From the NCBI RefSeq assembly GCF_002813445.1, contig NZ_PHHD01000001.1:1240001-1304000 (forward strand): a stretch of 64,000 bases of DNA. Direction: 5' to 3'. The translations under genes were made by a program, and so were the position numbers. The first letter of the stretch is position 1. Each line of letters starts with the position of its first letter. The DNA is from Pseudomonas tolaasii NCPPB 2192 (GTDB lineage Bacteria; Pseudomonadota; Gammaproteobacteria; Pseudomonadales; Pseudomonadaceae). Shown piece after piece: positions 57,777-64,000 of the stretch. The notes below the pieces were generated by a model. That model worked only from the letters and a program-made list of their open reading frames with translations. It searched no databases and was not told the origin of the DNA.

Positions 57777-60760
57777 CACGGCAGCGTCGACAACGGCACG
57801 CGGTACAACGCATCGCCCGGTTCGGCATCGCCAAACCGGACCCAGTTGGCCACGTCATTGTGGAAGGTTTCGTAGAGGCGGATCTTCGAGTCCAGCTCGT
57901 CGATGAAGTCTTCCTGCTCGGCCACGCTCAACGACAACCACAGGTCCTGCGTCATGTTCAGCGACTTGCTGCGGTACGGCAGGCCCTCCAGGTATTCGCC
58001 GAGGATGCCGCCGTCGGCGAGGTTGCCGCCCTTGCGCAGGGCTTGCGGGTCGCGGCTCATATAGGCCGAGGCACTGGCGATTTCCTGGAAAAAATCCTTG
58101 GGTGAGGTCTGGGTCTTGCGCGCCGCGTCCACGATCAGTTTCAGCGACTGCTGCAGGTCGTTGAGCTGCAACTTGGTCAGCATCACGCAGACCTGGAACG
58201 CCGGCAGCGCCGGGTTGGTGAGGTCGCGGTCGGCGGTCCAGGCGCTGACCAGTTGCGGCGCCTGGCTCGCGGTTTTGCGCCCGAGGAAGTCCATGTGCAT
58301 CGCATAGCCGACGGCTGCCGACTTGTCGGCCAGGGTCGGCGCCGAATTCAACAGCGGCACTGGCTGCGGGGTATTACTGCGCACTTGGTGCACGAGGTTG
58401 GCGAACACCGTACCGATCTCATCCACGCGTTCACCCAGCTTGCGCACATCACCGCCCGGCACCGGGGTGTAGAGGTCGCCGATCTGCGGGTTGGCGTCAG
58501 CGGTGAGGATGCGGTATTGGCTCTCGGCACCTGCGTGGGTTTTCTTGCCGGCGTCGGTGCGCAGGTGCAGCGCGTAGATCTTGATCTGCTTGCCCAGCGC
58601 AGCCTGGCGCACTTCGGCTTCGTTCATCTGGGTGGCGGCGAACGGGTCGTTTTTGCGCAGGGCGCCGGCGTCGGTGACCAGCAAAATGATGCGCCCGCCG
58701 TAGCCGGACCAATCCATGCCGTCTACCGCCTGCATCACCCCGGCAAACGCGTCTTCGTTGAACGAATGGCTGGACACCGTGGAAGCCTTGACCTGGCGCG
58801 CCATGTCGAGAAAGCGTTGCGGGTCGCGGCCCTGGTCCAGCGTGATCAGGGTTTTGGCCACGTATTCCAGGCCAGGGGTTTTCTTGATGCTGTTGCGAAA
58901 GCCCACCAGCCCGAAGCTCACGCTGTCCAGCTCGCCCCGTTCGCCAATGCGAGTTTGCAACTCGTGCACCACGTCGCGCACCTGGTCAATGTAGGGCTGC
59001 ATCGACACGGTGGTGTCCACCACCAGCACCACGGCGGTGCGGAAGGCATCGGCGTTGGCAGTGTTCACCGGCGCCGCAGGTTTTGCGACACCCGCCTTTC
59101 CGGGGTCGATGGAGGCGATATTGAGCAACTGCACCGGCTGGCCGTTTTCGTCGAAGCTCTCTTTGGAATCGAAGATCGGCAGCAGGTAGAACTGGCTCTG
59201 CGGTACGGCGCTGGCGGTCGGTTCCAGCGCCAACACTTGCTGATTGTCTTCGCTGTTGTTCTGCGCCTTGGCCAGCACGTTTTTGGCGGCAGCCGGGTCC
59301 GCCAGCAGCCTCTCGACCTCGGCGGACTGGCGCAGGAACATCACCGGCGCCCGGCCCGAACGCTCGGTGAACTTGAGCACCAGGCTTTGCTTCCAGTCGC
59401 TGACTTGCGAGGCAGGCAGCCAGCCGTCGCTGCGCCCGTCAGTGGCCGTGCCCACACGTAACCAAGGGCTGCCATCGACGTCCTTGCGCTGGTAAACGTA
59501 CAGCACGGAAAACGCCGCCAGCCCTTCGCCAGGGGCGCCACCGGCATCATGGGACAGCTTGGCACCCGGCTTGCTGAGCACGCGCTGGAACAGGGTCTTT
59601 TTACCGGCCATCAGCAACGGCCGCTGGCCGCCGTCCACCTCTGCCACCACGGGTTTCAACTCCGGCGGCGGTGCTTTTGGAATCACGGCGGCGGGCGGCT
59701 TGGCAGGCGCATCGCTGCCGCTCAACCACCAATAGCTGGCACCGCCGATGGCCAGCGCCACCGCAACGGCCACGGCAGCCAACGCCACCACCGGGCCACG
59801 GCGTTGTTCGGACACGGCGCGCTGTTGCGTCGGCGCCACCACCGGCTGACGCGCGGATTGAGGCTCAGGCTTGGCCGTCGGAATTTCGATGGACTCCGGC
59901 GTGATACCGCCCAAGTCAACACTCGGCGGAATCGGCAGCGGGCGCACCAGCGTGGCTTCCGGCGAATCCGCCGGCAGTTGGTCCAGCGCACGCAGCAGCG
60001 CCGCCGCATCCGGGAAACGTTCGGCCGGGTCCTTGGCCAATAACTTGCGCAGCACATCCTGATACCGGCCATGGTGCACCGGCAGTTCCGGCAAGGGTTC
60101 GGTCAGGTGCGCCAGCGCCGTCGACAGCGCGTCGGTGCCGTTATACGGCAGCTTGCCGACCAGGATTTCATAGAGCACCACGCCCAGCGCATACAGGTCG
60201 GCGCGGCCATCGATCTCCTGGCCTCGCGCCTGCTCCGGGCTCATGTAGCTCGGTGTGCCCACGGCAAAACCGGCCTGGGTGAACTGGGTGCGGTCGTCCA
60301 GCGACTTGGCGATACCGAAGTCGGACAGCACCGCGGTGCCGTCGGCGCGGAACAGAATGTTGGCGGGTTTGACGTCACGGTGCACCAGCCCCTGCGCGTG
60401 GGCATAGCCGAGCGCCGAGGCGATCTGGCGGATGTACGCAAGGCCCTGCTCCGGCGTCAAACCGGCGGCGATGCGCTCCTTGAGCGTGCCGTTGGGCAGG
60501 TATTCCATGGCCATGTAATACAGCTCACCGACATTGCCGATGTCATGAATAGTCACCGTGTGCGGGTGCGACAGCCGCGCCAGGGTCTTGCCCTCACGCA
60601 GAAAGCGCTCGCAGAAACTCGGGTCGGCCGCCAGCGCCGCCGCCATCACCTTCAGCGCCACCTTGCGCTCGAGAGAACGCTGGGTCGCCAGGTACACGCT
60701 GGCCATGGCGCCTTCGCCGATCTCGCCTTCGATGTCATAACCGGGAATCGCGAGGGTCAT
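57776..60760 (-). CDS. ppkA: T6SS Ser/Thr protein kinase PpkA with vWFA domain
   Basis: A 994-residue membrane kinase. The N-terminal kinase domain (about 8-270) has the G-loop IGEGAMASVY, Lys37 in ALKVM, HRDVKPAN with Asp129, DFGIAKS and the activation segment GTPSYMSPEQ. A Pro-rich linker leads to one membrane helix (about 326-348). The periplasmic part holds an SH3-like region (about 415-460; WLRVGTATDGRSDGWLPASQ) and a von Willebrand A domain (about 573-770). Its metal site reads DTTVS, with threonine at the middle position of the DxSxS pattern. PpkA phosphorylates Fha to switch the T6SS on. Its ATG overlaps pppA by four bases. Confidence 0.95.
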   Translation of the reverse strand: MTLAIPGYDIEGEIGEGAMASVYLATQRSLERKVALKVMAAALAADPSFCERFLREGKTLARLSHPHTVTIHDIGNVGELYYMAMEYLPNGTLKERIAAGLTPEQGLAYIRQIASALGYAHAQGLVHRDVKPANILFRADGTAVLSDFGIAKSLDDRTQFTQAGFAVGTPSYMSPEQARGQEIDGRADLYALGVVLYEILVGKLPYNGTDALSTALAHLTEPLPELPVHHGRYQDVLRKLLAKDPAERFPDAAALLRALDQLPADSPEATLVRPLPIPPSVDLGGITPESIEIPTAKPEPQSARQPVVAPTQQRAVSEQRRGPVVALAAVAVAVALAIGGASYWWLSGSDAPAKPPAAVIPKAPPPELKPVVAEVDGGQRPLLMAGKKTLFQRVLSKPGAKLSHDAGGAPGEGLAAFSVLYVYQRKDVDGSPWLRVGTATDGRSDGWLPASQVSDWKQSLVLKFTERSGRAPVMFLRQSAEVERLLADPAAAKNVLAKAQNNSEDNQQVLALEPTASAVPQSQFYLLPIFDSKESFDENGQPVQLLNIASIDPGKAGVAKPAAPVNTANADAFRTAVVLVVDTTVSMQPYIDQVRDVVHELQTRIGERGELDSVSFGLVGFRNSIKKTPGLEYVAKTLITLDQGRDPQRFLDMARQVKASTVSSHSFNEDAFAGVMQAVDGMDWSGYGGRIILLVTDAGALRKNDPFAATQMNEAEVRQAALGKQIKIYALHLRTDAGKKTHAGAESQYRILTADANPQIGDLYTPVPGGDVRKLGERVDEIGTVFANLVHQVRSNTPQPVPLLNSAPTLADKSAAVGYAMHMDFLGRKTASQAPQLVSAWTADRDLTNPALPAFQVCVMLTKLQLNDLQQSLKLIVDAARKTQTSPKDFFQEIASASAYMSRDPQALRKGGNLADGGILGEYLEGLPYRSKSLNMTQDLWLSLSVAEQEDFIDELDSKIRLYETFHNDVANWVRFGDAEPGDALYRVPLSTLP

Positions 60761-61476
60761 GGCGACACCTTCACAACAATGGCGGTGATGTTGTCCGGCG
60801 CCCCCCGGCTCAGGCCCAGATGCACCAGGCTGCGCACGATTTCATCCGGCGTGTCGTGGCCGAGCACTTCACGAATCTCATGGTCTTCCACGGTCTTGTT
60901 CAGGCCGTCGCTGCACAGCAGGTAGCTGTCGCCGGGGGCGATCAACAGATCGACGATCGCCAGTTCCAGCTGGGCTTCCACCCCCACCGCGCGAGTGACG
61001 ATATTGGCACGCGGGTGTACGCGGGCATCGGCTTCGCTGAGCAGGCCGCTGTCTTGCAGGTCCTGCACGTAGCTGTGGTCGCGGGAGATGCTCTCCAGCA
61101 CGCCCTCGCGCAGGCGGTACAGGCGGCTGTCACCGGCCCACAAACATACGCCGCGCAAACCGCGCGCAGCCAGCAGCACCACGGTACTGCCCATCATGGT
61201 CACGCCACGGTTGGCAGTTTCTTCGCGCACGCTGGCGTTGATGCGGATCAGGTCATTGCGCAGCGCCGCCGAGTACTCGTCGAGGGAGCGGCCCACCGGC
61301 ACATGGCGCAGGCTGTCGACGATCAGGCTGCTGACGTAGTCGCCCGCCGCGTGCCCGCCCATGCCGTCGGCCACCACCCACAGGCGGTTTTCCGGCAGGT
61401 CCAGGCACGCGTCTTCGTTGACCTGGCGGACCATGCCCACATGGCTTTTGCTTGCGGATTTGAACGTCGAGCCCAT
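60757..61476 (-). CDS. pppA: T6SS PP2C-type Ser/Thr phosphatase PppA
   Basis: A 239-residue PPM/PP2C phosphatase that removes the PpkA-dependent phosphate from Fha and thereby resets the T6SS. Metal-binding motifs are complete: VADGMGGHAAGD near residues 35-46, GDSRLYRL, SDGLNKTVED and APDNITAIVV near the end. Start ATG 61474-61476 directly abuts the tagF stop (no gap), and its TGA overlaps the ppkA ATG by four bases. Confidence 0.96.
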   Translation of the reverse strand: MGSTFKSASKSHVGMVRQVNEDACLDLPENRLWVVADGMGGHAAGDYVSSLIVDSLRHVPVGRSLDEYSAALRNDLIRINASVREETANRGVTMMGSTVVLLAARGLRGVCLWAGDSRLYRLREGVLESISRDHSYVQDLQDSGLLSEADARVHPRANIVTRAVGVEAQLELAIVDLLIAPGDSYLLCSDGLNKTVEDHEIREVLGHDTPDEIVRSLVHLGLSRGAPDNITAIVVKVSP

Positions 61477-62130
61477 CTACACCACACCTTCTTGGCCAAG
61501 CAAAAACTGCGCAAAATCGCCGGCGGCAGGCAAGCCCTGGCACCGCAATAAACCGGGGGAAATACGTTCTGAACCTCGGCCCCACCACAGGCTCGCGCCT
61601 TCACAGGCCTGTTCGGCGAGGGCGGTCATGCGCGTGTGAGGCACCGTGGCGGCCACCCGCTGCAGGCTGGCGAAACGGCTGTCGACCGTGCGCAACTCGC
61701 TGGCAGGGAGGCCCAGGTTGTCGATGCCATCGTTGAAGCTCTCAAAGGTGGCACCGGCATCCAGGGTGCTGAGCAACAGCGCTTCGGCCTGCTCGAACCA
61801 AGTGTCCGGCCCACCGGCGAGGGACGCGGGATTGGTGTCGTGATCCAGCATCGCCACCACCGCCAGCGGGAAATAACGCCCCACCCGGTCAATGCTCGGC
61901 ATCACCACACCCGCCGCCGCGTCAGGCCCGCACACGCCCGGCGCCAGCACAAAACGCCAAAACGGGCTGACCAGGTACACCTTGAGCCAGTCGCCGCCGA
62001 GGCTGTTCTGGCTGGCGAGCAAGCCCGCCGCCAGCCAGCTGTCCCACGGGCCGATAAAACTCTGCGGCAAGGCGCGGCTGACAAAGTCCCCGCGGCTGGC
62101 CAACTTGCCGTAGAAACCCACCGTCGTCAT
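61477..62130 (-). CDS. tagF: T6SS regulator TagF (SciT family)
   Basis: A 217-residue TagF protein. The family start MTTVGFYGKLASRGDFVSRA and the FWRFVLAPGVCG, MPSIDRVGRYFPL segments are clear. TagF keeps the H1-T6SS off independently of the phosphorylation pathway in P. aeruginosa; in some bacteria it is fused to PppA, here it is separate but with no gap. Its ATG overlaps the tssM end by four bases. Confidence 0.94.
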   Translation of the reverse strand: MTTVGFYGKLASRGDFVSRALPQSFIGPWDSWLAAGLLASQNSLGGDWLKVYLVSPFWRFVLAPGVCGPDAAAGVVMPSIDRVGRYFPLAVVAMLDHDTNPASLAGGPDTWFEQAEALLLSTLDAGATFESFNDGIDNLGLPASELRTVDSRFASLQRVAATVPHTRMTALAEQACEGASLWWGRGSERISPGLLRCQGLPAAGDFAQFLLGQEGVV

Positions 62131-64000
62131 AGCCGCTCCGGCAGGCTGAAGCCGCTGAGCACGCGGCTTTTGAACGGGTTAAAGGCGCTGTTGGCGCGCA
62201 GCTCGTAGGCGATGCTGGCGCCATCAACCCGCAGGCGCAGGTTGAAACGGTCCGGCGAGTTGCCCGCCGTGAGGTCCGATTGTTCCAGCAGGCGGAACCA
62301 CGCCCATGGCCCGTCGAGGGTTACGCCCGACCGCCCGCTGGCCGACGGCGGCATGATGGAAATGCGCACCACGCCAATGCTGCCGGGGTTTGGCCATTGC
62401 ATGGCCACCGGGCGGCTCGGGCCGTGGTCGTAGCTCAATTGCTGGCCGTCGAGGTCAAGCAGGAACTGGGTGATGGTCGGGTCCATCGACACCGGTTTGA
62501 GTTCGAACCGCACGATCGGCTGCGTGCCGCCGGCGCGGAAGAATGCATCACGAATCGTCGCGGCCCGCTGGAAGGTTTGCAGCACGCCCGGCGCAATCCC
62601 GAGCTTCTGCGCCGCGCCCGGCTGCCAGCGCCAGGTCTGCGCGGAGGTGTCCACATAGGGCTGCAGGTATTTGCGGAAGTAGTTGTCCATCACCCCGCCC
62701 ACCCCGAAGAACTGGCCGAAGTCATCCAGCGTGGCATCGCGGGCACTGCCCGGCGCCATCGGGTAACGCCCGGCGAGGGACTGGCGATACACGTTTACCA
62801 CTTCGCTGACCCAGGCCGCGTTCAGTTGGTTACGCACCCCGCCCATCATGCTGTTGGTGGTGGAGTTGACCACCGACTTGACCATGCCCTGCACCAACGG
62901 CGGCTGACGCTCGGCATTCAGGCTGACCCGCGTGGCCGCAGCCGCCGCCTGGTTCTTCGCCTCGCCGAGCAAGGCATCGCCACTGGCGCCGACCATGGCG
63001 CTGACCTGCACATACAGCGCGTTCATGTCGGCCAGCAGGCCGTCGATGGCCGCGGGCTCGCCTTCGTTTTTGCTGACGATGCTGTTGAGTTCGGCAAAGT
63101 GCGCGGTCACCGGATCATCCGCCACCTCGGGCTTGCTCGCCGCCTGCTGCTCCTGGCCGAGCAGGCTGCCGAGGCGTTCCTTGAGCTTGTCGACACCGCC
63201 TTCCACCGGCACGCCTTTGGCGGCCAGCTGGCGCTCTTCGGCTTGCAGGTCGGTTTCTTTGGCCACAGCCACCAGCAGTTTTTTCAGCGGCGAGGTCGGG
63301 CCGGAAATCACCCGCAACACGTCGGCGGCCTGGGCCACGCTGGTGATCGGCACGAAGTCGATGTCGGCGAGCAAGGCGTCCCACTGCCGTTGGTAATCCT
63401 GGAAATACAGGCGACGTACATCACCGGCCAGGCTCACCACATTTTGCTGGTCGGCCTGTTCATGGCCGAGCACCCATTGCTCTTCGGCGAGGGTACCGGT
63501 CTGGTTCAGGCTGCTCAGCAGAAACGCCTGGCGATAACCCTTGGCGGTGAAAAAACCACTCAACGGCTCGCCCAACGGTTTGCCGCTTTTGCGGCTGAAC
63601 ACCAGCGCGGCATCACGGCCGGCGGCTTCGTTGATGCGAAAATCCGGGATACCTTCAGGCAGTTTCTGACGCTTGACCCGATCGTAGACGCGCTGGGCCA
63701 CCGGCAATTGCTGCAATTGGCGGCGCAGGTCGTCGATCAACCGCGGGTCGAGGCGCGCGTTCGGCGGGTGGCGGTCGAACAAGGCTTGCAGGTGTGCGTT
63801 CAGGGCCTGGCGCTGGTCGGCGGGCAGGTCGCGCGGCAAGCTACGGTCCCAGTCCAGGGCAATCCACGCCTTGATGAAGTCCGGGTCGTAATGCTCGTTG
63901 TCCGCCAGCATCAGGTAGGCCTTGAGGCCCTCGTAGAGGAAGTCGGAATTGCCGCCGCCGTGCAGTTGCTCTTCGATGCGCGTCACCAGGCGTGGTGCGA
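62127..64000 (-). CDS. tssM: T6SS membrane protein TssM/IcmF (C-terminal part; gene continues past the right edge)
   Basis: About 624 C-terminal residues of TssM are present and the frame is open to the edge. The GTG-started frame from 63986 is only its end; the upstream codons (APRLV) continue it. TssM is the inner-membrane protein that spans the envelope and with TssJ and TssL forms the T6SS membrane complex. The visible part is the periplasmic IcmF-related and IcmF C-terminal region (YFRKYLQPYVDTSAQTWRWQ, then WAWFRLLEQSDLTAGNSPDR, with the end at SGFSLPERL). It is the first gene of the visible operon and overlaps tagF by four bases. Confidence 0.95.
   Translation of the reverse strand, partial: APRLVTRIEEQLHGGGNSDFLYEGLKAYLMLADNEHYDPDFIKAWIALDWDRSLPRDLPADQRQALNAHLQALFDRHPPNARLDPRLIDDLRRQLQQLPVAQRVYDRVKRQKLPEGIPDFRINEAAGRDAALVFSRKSGKPLGEPLSGFFTAKGYRQAFLLSSLNQTGTLAEEQWVLGHEQADQQNVVSLAGDVRRLYFQDYQRQWDALLADIDFVPITSVAQAADVLRVISGPTSPLKKLLVAVAKETDLQAEERQLAAKGVPVEGGVDKLKERLGSLLGQEQQAASKPEVADDPVTAHFAELNSIVSKNEGEPAAIDGLLADMNALYVQVSAMVGASGDALLGEAKNQAAAAATRVSLNAERQPPLVQGMVKSVVNSTTNSMMGGVRNQLNAAWVSEVVNVYRQSLAGRYPMAPGSARDATLDDFGQFFGVGGVMDNYFRKYLQPYVDTSAQTWRWQPGAAQKLGIAPGVLQTFQRAATIRDAFFRAGGTQPIVRFELKPVSMDPTITQFLLDLDGQQLSYDHGPSRPVAMQWPNPGSIGVVRISIMPPSASGRSGVTLDGPWAWFRLLEQSDLTAGNSPDRFNLRLRVDGASIAYELRANSAFNPFKSRVLSGFSLPERL

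Noticed and set aside
1..64000. CRISPR array, tRNA or rRNA gene, prophage or insertion sequence
   Set aside because: No regularly spaced repeats, no tRNA-like CCA-ending cloverleaf, and no transposase, integrase or phage structural protein was seen in the translated frames.

Overview
The window is a GC-rich chromosomal segment of a Pseudomonas, most likely of the P. fluorescens group. Four things point there: the protein sequences, the gene order (which, from memory, follows the P. aeruginosa PAO1 stretch from amtB/glnK through rep, xpt, dadX-dadA, the pau genes, rpmB-rpmG, radC, coaBC, dut, algC, argB, pyrE, crc, rph, gmk, rpoZ, spoT and oxyR/recG), many REP-type palindromes with the GTGGGAGCTGGCTTGCCTGC core, and strong G/C preference at third codon positions. 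I see no phage, transposase, CRISPR array, tRNA or rRNA.

Layout. 1-2.0 kb: nitrogen genes glnK-amtB on the minus strand (amtB runs off the left edge) with a recognisable sigma-54 promoter and NtrC box, then ubiK. 2.2-10.2 kb: comM, a Cache-type chemoreceptor, a LysR regulator divergent from a MATE exporter, and a c-di-GMP enzyme preceded by a near-perfect Fur box. 10.4-15.7 kb: rep, xpt, an acetyl-CoA hydrolase/transferase, cytochrome c5. 15.9-28.6 kb: amino acid and polyamine catabolism: a PauR-like regulator, the dadA-ridA-dadX operon divergent from dadR, a PauB-like oxidase, a MocR regulator, a phospholipase D-like lipoprotein, an MFS transporter, a PauC-like aldehyde dehydrogenase and a cupin gene. 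28.7-44.6 kb: mostly housekeeping (rpmB-rpmG, a DppA-like binding protein, radC, coaBC-dut-algC-argB, pyrE, crc, rph, yicC-gmk-rpoZ-spoT-ridA). 44.7-52.6 kb: an SDR protein, exbB-exbD-tonB, oxyR-recG and an HDOD protein. 53-64 kb: a tightly overlapping minus-strand operon, tssM-tagF-pppA-ppkA-tagT-tagS-tagR-tagQ. This is the threonine-phosphorylation control module of an H1-like type VI secretion system. The structural T6SS genes should lie to the right of the window.

How the genes work together. GlnK and AmtB form the ammonium uptake switch. DadA and DadX degrade D- and L-alanine under DadR, and the RidA protein probably clears the imine intermediate. The PauR-like, PauB-like and PauC-like proteins fit polyamine degradation. 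The algC, coaBC, dut, argB, pyrE, gmk, rpoZ and spoT genes are core metabolism and stringent response. Crc is the catabolite repression factor. ExbB-ExbD-TonB energises iron-siderophore import, and the Fur box links iron to a predicted c-di-GMP phosphodiesterase. In the T6SS module, TagQRS and TagT should sense at the envelope and act on the kinase PpkA, with PppA and TagF as antagonists.

The most notable non-coding pattern is that almost every convergent gene junction carries either a canonical intrinsic terminator or a REP-type palindrome. I did not find a clearly new multi-gene system. The leads most worth checking are the Fur-controlled c-di-GMP enzyme, the MocR operator array, the operator-like palindromes in the polyamine region, the mini-REP elements and a possible small ORF coupled to algC.
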